DNA from: Hydrogenovibrio sp. JE_KL2
Lineage (GTDB): Bacteria > Pseudomonadota > Gammaproteobacteria > Thiomicrospirales > Thiomicrospiraceae
Assembly (NCBI RefSeq): GCF_009296185.1
Contig: NZ_WBJR01000001.1
Span: 832,082-896,081 of the forward strand
Length of the DNA: 64,000 nucleotides
Direction of reading: 5' to 3'
The position numbers and the translations under genes were made by a program. The notes beneath the pieces were generated by a model that had not been told where the DNA came from, made no database searches, and was given only the letters and a program-made list of their open reading frames with translations. This document shows, piece after piece, positions 38,280-47,155 of this stretch (positions within the stretch are counted from its first letter, which is position 1; every line of letters starts with the position of its first letter).

Positions 38280-39152
38280 CTATTTATCTAACGTATTAAC
38301 TAAAAAATTTCCGGTATCGGACGAATGTTCGATCACCTTTTCATCACTTCGGTCTTTCAAGTTCACCCCTGACAACTTCAGCCGCTGTGACTCTTGCAGT
38401 AAAAAAAGCGCCCGCTTTGCCGCTTCTTTGTAGTTCAGCCCTTTCGGGCGAATGTTTGAGATGCAATTTCTAAATGCATCGGTTAACCCAACATGAGGGT
38501 TCCAGGTTAAATACAACCCCAAGCTATCCGGTGAACTCAAACCAGGGCGCTCACCTACCAAAACCAGCACGGCTTTTGCATTGAACAGCTCACCAATTTC
38601 ATCACCAATAGCAACACGCCCTTGTTTCACAATGGTGATAGGGGCTAGCGTCCAATCTTGCTGCGTTTCATTTGACATCAGATCCAATAACGCCTGTAAA
38701 AACGGCAAAGTATTGGTTTCAATCGCTTTAGATGAAAGCCCATCCACAACAGCAATCGCCAAGTCGCACACCAACCCCTGATTACTTCCGCAGTGTGCTT
38801 CCATATAGTTTTTTGATTCTTTACTCAGCCTTCTTCCCAAATCTGGACGCTGAAGGTAAATAAACCGATCAGAAGCCTGGCTTTGAACAATTTCGATGGT
38901 TTTGGAAACCAATGTACTTTCAAGTTGTTCTAAATCTTGCTGTAACTTATCAATATCCAACGGCTGATGAACCGCATCTTTGGCTTGTGCATGAGACAAT
39001 TGAAACTCTAAAAGCTCTTTGGTTGGGATGCTGACACCAGCACGTCCAAGCCCGATTCTCGCTTGCGTAAACTGCTGTAAAACCTTCCATGGGTTTTCGG
39101 TAATGCCATCCCCATTAAACGCTTGGTTGTTTGAAAAATTGACCTTACTCAT
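38280..39152 (-). CDS. eutC: Ethanolamine ammonia-lyase small subunit
   Basis: Small subunit of the adenosylcobalamin-dependent lyase that splits ethanolamine to acetaldehyde and ammonia. The 290 residues show ARIGLGRAGVSIPTKELLEF, the RPDLGRRLSKES region, VDGLSSKAIETN and VGERPGLSSPDSLG. The start overlaps the eutB stop by 4 bp, so subunits are made in a coupled way. Confidence 0.96.
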   Translation of the reverse strand: MSKVNFSNNQAFNGDGITENPWKVLQQFTQARIGLGRAGVSIPTKELLEFQLSHAQAKDAVHQPLDIDKLQQDLEQLESTLVSKTIEIVQSQASDRFIYLQRPDLGRRLSKESKNYMEAHCGSNQGLVCDLAIAVVDGLSSKAIETNTLPFLQALLDLMSNETQQDWTLAPITIVKQGRVAIGDEIGELFNAKAVLVLVGERPGLSSPDSLGLYLTWNPHVGLTDAFRNCISNIRPKGLNYKEAAKRALFLLQESQRLKLSGVNLKDRSDEKVIEHSSDTGNFLVNTLDK

Positions 39153-40546
39153 TGCAACAGCCCCTTGAGAGACCCTGAAAACTTACTGGGAACTTCTGAA
39201 GACAACAGGTATTTATCGGTGTCAGTAAAGACTTCCATATCCTTAAGCCATTTTTGAAATTCTGGCGCGGGGTCCAACCCAAGCACTCTACGAACGTAAA
39301 GCGCATCATGAAAAGAAGTGGTTTGATAATTGAGCATGATGTCATCGGAGCCTGGAATGCCCATCACAAACGAACAACCTGCCACGCCTAATAGGGTTAG
39401 CAGGTTATCCATATCGTTCTGGTCGGCTTCTGCATGGTTGGTGTAACAAACATCACACCCCATCGGCAAACCTAGCAGTTTTCCGCAAAAATGATCTTCC
39501 AGCCCCGCTCTTGTAATTTCTTTTCCATCAAACAAGTATTCAGGTCCTATAAACCCAACCACGGTATTGACCAATAACGGTGAGAACTTTCGGGCAACTG
39601 CATAAGCTCTTGTCTCACAAGTTTGTTGGTCAACACCATGATGCGCATTGGCGGACAGAGAGCTGCCCTGCCCAGTTTCAAAATACATGACATTCTGACC
39701 AACAGTTCCTCTGTTCAGAGATAATGCAGCTTGCTGTGCCTCTTCTAAAATATTCAGGTTAAATCCAAAGCTACTATTCGTTGCTTCCGTACCGCCAATT
39801 GATTGAAATACCAAATCGACGGGTGCGCCCTTTTCAATCGCTTCCATGGTGTTGGTTACATGGGTTAAGACACAAGATTGCGTTGGAATTTGGTACGACT
39901 GAATGACTTCATCCATCAACTTCATCAAGCGTGTTGCCTGAGCAACGTTATCGGTTGCCGGATTGATACCTATAACCGCATCACCATTTCCATAAAGCAG
40001 ACCATCAAAAATACTGGCGGCAATTCCGTTTAAGTCATCGGTTGGATGGTTAGGTTGTAATCTGGTTGACATTCGACCTGGCAAACCGATCGTGCTACGG
40101 AATCCGGTAGTGACATGGCACTTGTGTGCGACCATAATCAAATCTTGGTTACGCATAATCTTGCTAACGGCCGCAGCCATTTCCGGGGTAATACCAGCGC
40201 GAATCTTTTGTAAAACTTCCGGCGTAACGGCATCGCTCAATAACCAGTTCCTGAAATCCCCTACCGTCAAATGGGAAATGAGTGAAAACGCTTCAGCATC
40301 ATGTTCATCTATAATCAATCGCGTAACTTCGTCTATTTCGTAAGGAACAAGCGCCTCGTCCAAAAAAGTCTTGAGAGGCAGATCTGCCAATGCCATCTGT
40401 GCAACAGAACGCTCCACGGCAGAATTAGCCATAACGCCCGCGAGTCTATCGCCCGAACGAGCGGGCGTAGCTTTGGCCATAAGGTCTGTTAAGTTTTTAA
40501 AATGATATGTCTGCTGACCCAACACATATTTGTAAGCAGTACTCAT
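39149..40546 (-). CDS. eutB: Ethanolamine ammonia-lyase large subunit
   Basis: Catalytic subunit binding ethanolamine and adenosylcobalamin. I use the ATG at 40546 (465 residues, opening MSTAYKYVLGQQTYHF), which has GGAG 11 bases upstream; a GTG four codons earlier is also open. Motifs: SGDRLAGVMA, SARLQPN-like STRLQPNHPTDD, GDAVIGINPATDN, YFETGQGSSLSANAHHG and CYTNHAEADQND. It is the first gene of eutB-eutC-permease. A direct repeat TTTAAAAT lies upstream at 40677 and 40693 (16-bp period), a possible activator site. Confidence 0.96.
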   Translation of the reverse strand: MSTAYKYVLGQQTYHFKNLTDLMAKATPARSGDRLAGVMANSAVERSVAQMALADLPLKTFLDEALVPYEIDEVTRLIIDEHDAEAFSLISHLTVGDFRNWLLSDAVTPEVLQKIRAGITPEMAAAVSKIMRNQDLIMVAHKCHVTTGFRSTIGLPGRMSTRLQPNHPTDDLNGIAASIFDGLLYGNGDAVIGINPATDNVAQATRLMKLMDEVIQSYQIPTQSCVLTHVTNTMEAIEKGAPVDLVFQSIGGTEATNSSFGFNLNILEEAQQAALSLNRGTVGQNVMYFETGQGSSLSANAHHGVDQQTCETRAYAVARKFSPLLVNTVVGFIGPEYLFDGKEITRAGLEDHFCGKLLGLPMGCDVCYTNHAEADQNDMDNLLTLLGVAGCSFVMGIPGSDDIMLNYQTTSFHDALYVRRVLGLDPAPEFQKWLKDMEVFTDTDKYLLSSEVPSKFSGSLKGLLQ

Positions 40547-40676
40547 TAATTGCCACACTCCATCTTTGAATGCTTCTTGTTTTTAGTTAGGAATAAAGAT
40601 TGCTTATTCAGTTGTTAAGACAGACAGCCAGAAGCATTCCTTGAGACTATCAAGTTTTGGCAAACTTAAAAAAGAC

Positions 40677-40700
40677 TTTAAATATCAGACATTTAAAATG
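40677..40700. promoter_or_regulatory. Direct repeat in the eutB-eutR gap, possible AraC-type operator
   Basis: TTTAAAAT occurs at 40677-40684 and again at 40693-40700, a 16-bp period. AraC-family proteins often bind direct repeats with roughly this spacing, and the gap is shared by the regulator and the operon it likely controls. The site is AT-rich, so chance similarity is possible. Confidence 0.35.
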
Positions 40701-40745
40701 CATTTATAACGACATTTGATTTATAGAATTTTGGATTCGATAAAT

Positions 40746-41720
40746 ATGGAATTTACAAAGCACCAAAAGAATACGCTTTCCGCACTCAAAAAGTGCGTGA
40801 TAGAGACGGTGGATATTGATCATCAAGCAGACAGTTTGACGAATTGGTCACAAGAATATGCTCAGATCAGTAATGGGAAATTCTATGGTCGTACTGATAA
40901 AATCGAAAGCGATCACGTCCATATTTTTCAAGAATATACCAGCAACGCGTTACACCAGGATTGCCAACTCTGGTCGAATGCCATTTGGTTTGGTATTCCC
41001 TTTCAAGATCAGAAGGACAGTAGAATTAACGGGCAATTAATCAGCAAAGATACCATTGCATGCCATGTGGGGGATCAAGAGTTTGAGTTAGTAACACCTG
41101 AAGACTTTTCTATCTATGGGGTTGTATTGGAAGAAACTGTTTTAAAATCCATCGCCGAGAAACAAAGCGTCGACTTGCTGAGCAGTCCACTTTATAAATC
41201 TCTCCAGTTCCGCGTTACTCCAGAACAAAACTTGCTACTTCAAGCGTTGCTTAAACGTTTTATGATCCAGTCTGAAAAACATGTTATTTCCGAAAAAATC
41301 AAACAAGACTTTCTCGTTACTGCCATTATTAATGCATTACCTGAGGAGCTAGGCGGTACTTCTAACCTCATTCCCAGCTATCAACACAGAAAGGCAGTGG
41401 TTGATAGAGTCAAAGCTTACCTGAATGAATGTCGAAATGATGTGCCCGTTACCATTACCGAACTGTGTGAAATTGCCTATGTGAGTCGCCGAACACTCCA
41501 GTACAGTTTCGAAACTATACTGGGCTGTAGTCCACTCAAATTTTTGAGAACCATGCGTTTGAATCAGGTTAGGCGTGCTTTAAAAGAAGCCAAAGAAGAT
41601 CAATCTATTGCTGATATTGCCTCTTATTGGGGATTTTGGCATGCAGGACAATTCAGCAAAGACTACAAGCAGCTTTTTGGTGAAACCCCTTCCGAAACGA
41701 CCCATCGCTTTCACCGTTAA
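40746..41720 (+). CDS. eutR: AraC family regulator of ethanolamine use (EutR-like)
   Basis: The 324-residue protein starts at the ATG at 40746; the open frame begins at a TTG at 40716. The N-terminal 200 residues form an effector domain of the EutR-like kind, and two HTH motifs lie at the C-terminus (TITELCEIAYVSRRTLQYSF and IADIASYWGFWHAGQFSKDY). In known systems the protein activates eut genes in response to ethanolamine and B12. It is divergent from eutB, which fits that role. Confidence 0.88.
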   Translation: MEFTKHQKNTLSALKKCVIETVDIDHQADSLTNWSQEYAQISNGKFYGRTDKIESDHVHIFQEYTSNALHQDCQLWSNAIWFGIPFQDQKDSRINGQLISKDTIACHVGDQEFELVTPEDFSIYGVVLEETVLKSIAEKQSVDLLSSPLYKSLQFRVTPEQNLLLQALLKRFMIQSEKHVISEKIKQDFLVTAIINALPEELGGTSNLIPSYQHRKAVVDRVKAYLNECRNDVPVTITELCEIAYVSRRTLQYSFETILGCSPLKFLRTMRLNQVRRALKEAKEDQSIADIASYWGFWHAGQFSKDYKQLFGETPSETTHRFHR

Positions 41721-41730
41721 TAGAATATTT

Positions 41731-43365
41731 TCAAACCAACTGCACTGAACCATGAACAAAAGAGCTTTTGTTATCCCGAATCAATTCCAGCGCCTTAACC
41801 TCGTCTTCCATGCCTTTAGGCAGCATCACATAGTCTGGCTTGATTTTGTGAAGAATAGCTTTAAGACTGTCATACAGGCGTACCTTTGGAGACTCAATCA
41901 CTTCACCTTCCGCATCAATGCCTTTATCTTCAAAGCGACGTAACGCTTTTTTCAAAAGCTGTTTTGATGCTTCGTAAGATTCCGACTCGGCAATGTCTTC
42001 ATCAAACACGTCATAGGTATGAATATACGCAACGTGAACGAATAACTGCCGACTCTTGGCTTGTTCAATAGCTCTAGCCAATAATGGTTGCTCTGCCCTA
42101 TCGAAAGTAACCAGAAGCAATTTCCCTTTCCTTTGTTGCCCCGCTATAGCCGTTTCATGAATGGTATTTTCGATATAATTTTCCGCAAACCTTCCCAATG
42201 AAGCTCTACGAATAAATAAAATACTCGGCGCAATAATCAATGCAATTGCAGCAATGATAAATGCCCATTGACTACCGAAATGTTGTGCAACCAAAGGAGC
42301 TGAAAAGGGGGCTATCACCCCTGAAAACCAACGCACAAAATTATAGCCCGCAGAAGCAACATGTTTTTCAACCTCGGAAACCTCCAAAGCCATCTCGGTA
42401 TAAACCGTATTACAAATACCAATCAACGCACCGGAAACAACCACCGATATGATAATGTCGGTCTTACTGCCAAAGGCAATAGCAAAAAGCTGAAGGTGAG
42501 AAGTATTGCAAACAGGATTTGAAGCCCACTGAATCGCATTTGTAACTTGGGAGCGACAATCACTGAAAACAATGCCAGTAAAACGCCCCAGCCGAAGAAA
42601 ATCATCCCTACCGCATGAGCGGACATATCTAACACAAAAGGTACAAAAGCCAGCACCGTAAAAAAAGCATAGTTATAGAAAAAGGCACTGGAAGCCGTCG
42701 TCAAAAGTCCACTATGACCCAATGCTTTAATAGGATCCAATATGGATGTCTTTTTGACAGGCAACGGCTGCTTCGGCAGCCAAAGCCAAATGGCAATAAA
42801 ACCTATCGTCATTAAAACCGCTGTGCCAAAGAATGGATAACGCCACGAATGCGCGCCGAGAAACGCCCCCCAATAATGGCCCAGCGGAAATACCCAGCCC
42901 GAGCGCCGACTCATACATCAAAATTGCAGCCACGGTTCCACCACGAGAGGATCCGACGATAACGGATAATGCCGTCACAACAAACAATGCATTACCAAAG
43001 CCCCACCCGGCACGAAAGCCTACCAATTCGGCTACTGAAGATGACATACCAGATAAAGCCGAAAAAACAATAATGAAAAATGCGCCCAGCAGTAATGTCT
43101 TACCCCCTCCTATACGACTGGAGATAAATCCGGTAAAAATCATCATCACGGAGGTGACGAAAAAATAACTGGTAAACAATAAAGAAACTTGTGTCGGCGT
43201 TGCACTTAACCCTTTGGAGATGGATGTCAAAATCGGGTCAACCAACCCTATCGACATAAAGCCCACTACAGCAGCAAATGCCGTTGCCCAAACTGCCTTG
43301 GGCTGATTGAGAAAGTTAGGCCCTTTTGAGGTTAGACCGGATGAAGCTTCACTAGACATGTTCAT
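41731..43365 (-). pseudogene. MFS transporter fused to a C-terminal USP-like domain, broken by two frameshifts
   Basis: Three overlapping frames together make one protein of about 540 residues. Frame 1 (43365 down to about 42870) covers MFS helices 1-5. Frame 2 (to about 42488) covers helices 6-10, beginning in effect at AFLGAHSWRYPFFG. Frame 3 (to 41731) covers the last helices and then about 130 residues resembling a universal-stress-protein domain (GKLLLVTFDRAEQPLLARA). The breaks are at homopolymers: one extra base in C6 at 42866-42871, and one base lost in A5 at 42484-42488. The first and third frames are the same, so the shifts compensate. Either a decayed drug exporter or sequencing errors. 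Confidence 0.85.
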
Positions 43366-43381
43366 ACCCTAAAAACTTAAT

Positions 43382-43398
43382 ATCTGTATAATACAGAT
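43382..43398. promoter_or_regulatory. Palindromic operator candidate between the MFS gene and marR
   Basis: ATCTGTATAATACAGAT is a perfect 8-bp inverted repeat around one central base. It sits 17 bp from the transporter start and overlaps TATTAT/TATAAT-like -10 sequences. Size and place fit a MarR-family operator that represses the transporter and perhaps marR itself. Confidence 0.65.
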
Positions 43399-43488
43399 TA
43401 TAATTTATTTTCTACTGACTGAACAACGTAAAATTTCAGTGCCGATATTTGATATATTGAATTTGAAAGAAAACGAAAAGGAATTGCT

Positions 43489-43932
43489 TTGACACCTGAT
43501 CAATATTTATCCGCGGAATCATTAGAACAAGAAATGGCGCTACTAATGCGTTTACTGGAAGCCTTGAACAGGAGGCGAAACTACCCTCTTGAACGCTCCC
43601 ACTACTTATTACTACTACAGGTTCAGGCAGAAGCCAAGAAAATCAATGACCTCGCCGCCATCCTTGCCTTGGACGCAACAACCGTAACAAGACAGGTCTC
43701 GGCAATGCAGTTGAACGGTTTGGTTACGAAGGAAAGTGACCCATCAGATCGACGTATTACCTGGGTGACGTCGACAGAAAAAGGGAGAACGCTCGCCACT
43801 GAAATGCGCGAAATTCGAATCAAGCGAATCAACGAAATGTTTAAGGACTGGACGCCGCAAGACAAAGATACTTTTTCTAAAATGCTTGGGCGATGTAACG
43901 AATCTTTGTATAACCGCTTAGCGGAAATGTAA
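43489..43932 (+). CDS. MarR family transcriptional regulator
   Basis: The 147-residue winged-helix protein starts at TTG 43489, with AAAAGGA six bases upstream. The HTH region is INDLAAILALDATTVTRQVSAM and the wing is LVTKESDPSDRRITWVTSTE, a clear MarR hallmark. It is divergent from the broken MFS exporter, with a palindrome in between, so it most likely controls that gene. A copy of the dispersed repeat begins right after the stop codon. Confidence 0.92.
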   Translation: MTPDQYLSAESLEQEMALLMRLLEALNRRRNYPLERSHYLLLLQVQAEAKKINDLAAILALDATTVTRQVSAMQLNGLVTKESDPSDRRITWVTSTEKGRTLATEMREIRIKRINEMFKDWTPQDKDTFSKMLGRCNESLYNRLAEM

Positions 43933-43952
43933 CCCCCAACCTGGCAGATTTT
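43933..43952 (+). repeat. Dispersed repeat copy after marR
   Basis: CCCCCAACCTGGCAGATTTT, an exact match to the 19-nt consensus plus one C, begins at the base after the marR stop. Confidence 0.85.
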
Positions 43953-43969
43953 AGTGTTTTTCAGACAAT

Positions 43970-43996
43970 AAAAAAGCGGCAATTGCCGCTTTTTTA
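43970..43996. terminator. Bidirectional terminator between marR and fliN
   Basis: AAAAAGCGGCAATTGCCGCTTTTT is a perfect palindrome with A and T runs on either side, so it can end both marR and the long flagellar operon. Confidence 0.92.
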
Positions 43997-44012
43997 TTCA
44001 CTATCAGAGAAG

Positions 44013-44486
44013 TTATTTAAGCTTTTTGATTCGCTCTTGTGGGCTAACCACATCCGTTAGACGCACACCGAACTTATCATTGATAACCACCACTTCACCG
44101 TGCGCAATCAATGTTCCGTTTACCAACAAATCCAAAGGCTCACCAGCCAAACGGTCCATCTCAATGACCGAACCTTGCGTATAAGAAAGCAGGTTACGAA
44201 TCGAGACTTTAGCACGACCGATTTCAAGCTGAAGCGTTACCGGGATGTCGAGTAATACATCCAAATCAACCTTCTCACCACCTTCTCCACGCCCTTTCTC
44301 AAGCGCATCAAAAGAAGCTGCGTCAATATCACCTTGCGCACTTGCATCAACTTCTGCTTGCTCAGCTAAAGCACTTCCCCAAGGATCATCTTCAGCAGAT
44401 GAGGTTTCACCAGTCGATGAACCTTCAGCGTCAGCTTGTTCTGATAGCGCATCACCCCATGCGCTCATATCATCTTCTTCACTCAT
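44013..44486 (-). CDS. fliN: Flagellar motor switch protein FliN
   Basis: C-ring protein that with FliM and FliG sets rotation direction and helps export. The 157 residues have an acidic, low-complexity N-terminal half and a SpoA domain at about 75-155 (LDVLLDIPVTLQLEIGRAKV, GSVIEMDRLAGEPLDLLVNG, VVINDKFGVRLTDVV). Its start overlaps fliM by 8 bp. It is the last gene of the flagellar unit here; fliOPQR do not follow. Confidence 0.97.
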   Translation of the reverse strand: MSEEDDMSAWGDALSEQADAEGSSTGETSSAEDDPWGSALAEQAEVDASAQGDIDAASFDALEKGRGEGGEKVDLDVLLDIPVTLQLEIGRAKVSIRNLLSYTQGSVIEMDRLAGEPLDLLVNGTLIAHGEVVVINDKFGVRLTDVVSPQERIKKLK

Positions 44487-45498
44487 CGTACCATTCCTTC
44501 ATGTTTTCTATCATTTTCTCCGAATAAGCAGGGTGACGAAGAATTTCTTCCACTTTCACCGCTTTTTTATCATTGCTTTCACCCAGTTTTCCTTTTAGAA
44601 AAGCAATACCCTCGGCTTTAACAGCGACTCTTTCCGGCATTTCAATCGGAATGATGTCTCCTTTTTCCATCTTCATCAGATCATCCATGTTCATCTTCAG
44701 CTCAGCCAAACTAACCGAAATATCAATTTCGATGTTTTTCGCTTCTTCCTTAAGCGTACGAGACCAACGGTTATCTGATTCACCTTGCAGGTTAGACATC
44801 CCTTCTTCAAGTTTGTCTCTAACCGGCTCAAGCATGGCATAAGGCATGACAATATCGACACGACCTTCAACACCTTCAAAGCGAACATTAATCGGACTTA
44901 CTACGATCATGTCAGTCGCTTCAACAATACTGGCAAACTTCGGATTCATTTCTGAGTGCATGTAATCGATTTCGATATCCATTACAGGCCCCCAGGCCTT
45001 ACGCAAGTTTTCGGAAGAAATATCCAAGATACTTCTAACCATACTCATCTCAACAGGGGTATATTCACGCCCTTCTATCTTGAATGGTAAAAGCCCTGTA
45101 CCACCAAAATAGATATCCACCGCGGTAAAAATCAATTTCGAATCGAGCGTGAACAGAGACACGCCGTTCAAAGGATTGATACGATAAATGTTCAGACTGG
45201 TCGGTACAAAAAGGTTTCGAAGATAATCAATCATTTTGATGATTTTCACTTCACCAGCCGTCACCTCAACGCTCGACATAATCATCTCGTTAAAATGACG
45301 CTGAAACCCTCTCGCAAACCGCTCATTGATAATATCCAATGCCGGCAAACGACCACGAACAATTCTTTCTTGGTTGGTAAAGTCATAGACTTTGGCAGAC
45401 GTCGCTTCGGAAGCATCATCATCTTCCGTATCAATGTCGCCACCGCCCATACCCCTTAATAGGGCATCGACTTCGTCTTGACTTAATATATCTTCCAT
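44479..45498 (-). CDS. fliM: Flagellar motor switch protein FliM
   Basis: C-ring protein that receives CheY-P. The N-terminal CheY-binding motif is intact (ILSQDEVDALLRGM), followed by the CheC-like middle domain and a C-terminal SpoA domain (LKEEAKNIEIDISVSLAELK). The 339 residues are typical. It lies between fliL and fliN and overlaps fliN by 8 bp. Confidence 0.97.
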   Translation of the reverse strand: MEDILSQDEVDALLRGMGGGDIDTEDDDASEATSAKVYDFTNQERIVRGRLPALDIINERFARGFQRHFNEMIMSSVEVTAGEVKIIKMIDYLRNLFVPTSLNIYRINPLNGVSLFTLDSKLIFTAVDIYFGGTGLLPFKIEGREYTPVEMSMVRSILDISSENLRKAWGPVMDIEIDYMHSEMNPKFASIVEATDMIVVSPINVRFEGVEGRVDIVMPYAMLEPVRDKLEEGMSNLQGESDNRWSRTLKEEAKNIEIDISVSLAELKMNMDDLMKMEKGDIIPIEMPERVAVKAEGIAFLKGKLGESNDKKAVKVEEILRHPAYSEKMIENMKEWYDE

Positions 45499-45519
45499 TT
45501 CTTTAAATCCAGTTCTCTA

Positions 45520-46116
45520 TTACTGCATTACAAAACGATCAAAATATACCGCTTCAAGCAAATCAGGATAAATATTGTTTTTTTCCAAATCCGCTTTGGC
45601 AATTTTCAAAATCTTATCAGCCAAAACCTGCTGCCCGTTATCCTGGTTCAACTCGGTGTAAGTCTGAATTCTCAACATCGCCGTAATGTCATTTCGCAGC
45701 ATAGGGCGATAGTTTTCCATGTCTTTTACCAACTGAGGGTAATGCGTCATGAATTTAATGGTGACCGCTAGGAATTTAGCTTGTCCCTGACCTTTGAAGT
45801 TCACAACAAAAGGTTCCATCGCAAAATACTGCGGTGCAGCGCCTGGCTCTGGTGGATCATACTGTTTGTACTTCGGAGAATAACTACGGACAATACCGTC
45901 TTTCACTTCTTCTTTTGCATCTCCGTGTTCAGCAGATGCGTGTTGTTCAGCGGCTGCTGAATCTCCGCCACCTTCATGGTTTTTGGATGTCAGAAGGAAA
46001 AAGGTTAACACCCCAATCCCGATTATCAGCAAAATCATTACCACCAAGAGAATGATAATAATGCCTTTGCCACCACCCTTTTTCTCTGTCGCTTCTTCTT
46101 TTGCTTCTTCCGCCAT
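45520..46116 (-). CDS. fliL: Flagellar basal body-associated protein FliL
   Basis: Single-span inner-membrane protein at the stator, with a periplasmic domain. The 198 residues have a charged cytoplasmic N-terminus rich in Glu and Lys, one helix at about 18-40, a Ser/Ala/His-rich linker, and the FliL domain (YFAMEPFVVNFKGQGQAKFLAVTIKF is the region at about 98-125). It directly follows motB, which suits a stator-linked role. Confidence 0.93.
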   Translation of the reverse strand: MAEEAKEEATEKKGGGKGIIIILLVVMILLIIGIGVLTFFLLTSKNHEGGGDSAAAEQHASAEHGDAKEEVKDGIVRSYSPKYKQYDPPEPGAAPQYFAMEPFVVNFKGQGQAKFLAVTIKFMTHYPQLVKDMENYRPMLRNDITAMLRIQTYTELNQDNGQQVLADKILKIAKADLEKNNIYPDLLEAVYFDRFVMQ

Positions 46117-46145
46117 AGCTTTTCCCTTATTGCTTTACAACCAAA

Positions 46146-47126
46146 TTAATGTGATGCCGGTGTGCCGGTCACTGGAGGAGAAATAGGTTCCTGTACCGGA
46201 TTCACCTGTGGTTTGGTGGCATCCGTCGTTGTTTGAGTTTCCGGAGATTTTGATAAATCTTTTGACAAATCTTCTACCCCCGGTGCGTCACTCAGACTTT
46301 TCAGCCTATCTTCCGCTTCCTTGTTCAAGACGACAATACTTATACGTCTATTCCGTGGATTATACGGATTTTCCTTATCAAATGGCACCGTATCAGATAA
46401 CCCGACTACTTGTGCGATTTTTTTAGGGTTTACCCCTCCTTCAATCAAAAGTCGTCTTGCTGCATTGGCTCTGTCGGCAGACAACTCCCAGTTGGTATAG
46501 GCTGCATTCGAGTGGTAACTCGATGAATCCGTATGCCCCGCTATACTGATTCGATTTTGTGTTTTTGATAGCACCTGACCAACTTGTTCCAGCAACTTCG
46601 CAGCATAGTCTTTAGGCAAATCAACCCCTGACTCAAACATGGGCTTTTTGCGATCATCAAGAACCTGTATTTGCAATCCGTTCGGCGTCAAATCTATCTT
46701 TAACTGGTTCTTCAAATCCTTCAGTTCGGGGCTTTGATCAATTTTCTGATCAATTTGTTGCTTCAAATCCAACATTTGAGCCGCTTCGGCTTTCTTTTCT
46801 GCGGCATCGATTAGCTTGCCATCATCTTCCGAATGTTGTGGCGCGTCCTTGAAGCCGCCCATATCAATAACCGAATTAGAGCTTTGTCCTGCTTCCTTGG
46901 ATTTCACCAACACATTTGGTGAGGCTTCAATGACGCTTGGATCACGAAAATATTCAGCCATCGCCTTCATTTCGTCGTCATTGACACCACTCAATACCCA
47001 TAGCATCAAAAAGAACGCCATTGCCGCCGTCATAAAATCGGCGAATGCGACCTTCCATGCGCCACCATGGGCACAGTGCGGGCATTTTGTCAGGCGTTTT
47101 ATAATTATTGACTGTTCATCAGCCAT
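46146..47126 (-). CDS. motB: Flagellar motor protein MotB
   Basis: Stator subunit that carries protons and anchors the motor to peptidoglycan. The 326 residues have the single helix at about 27-47 with the proton-accepting Asp30 (AWKVAFADFMTAAMAFF), a plug/linker region, and an OmpA-like domain at about 150-270 (SIAGHTDSSSYHSNAAYTNW, ELSADRANAARR). A CPHC motif precedes the helix (residues 15-18). It follows motA by 29 bp and is inside the fli operon rather than in a separate motAB unit. Confidence 0.95.
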   Translation of the reverse strand: MADEQSIIIKRLTKCPHCAHGGAWKVAFADFMTAAMAFFLMLWVLSGVNDDEMKAMAEYFRDPSVIEASPNVLVKSKEAGQSSNSVIDMGGFKDAPQHSEDDGKLIDAAEKKAEAAQMLDLKQQIDQKIDQSPELKDLKNQLKIDLTPNGLQIQVLDDRKKPMFESGVDLPKDYAAKLLEQVGQVLSKTQNRISIAGHTDSSSYHSNAAYTNWELSADRANAARRLLIEGGVNPKKIAQVVGLSDTVPFDKENPYNPRNRRISIVVLNKEAEDRLKSLSDAPGVEDLSKDLSKSPETQTTTDATKPQVNPVQEPISPPVTGTPASH

Positions 47127-47155
47127 AGGTCTTGTCCCAGTTTAATCAGCAGCCT

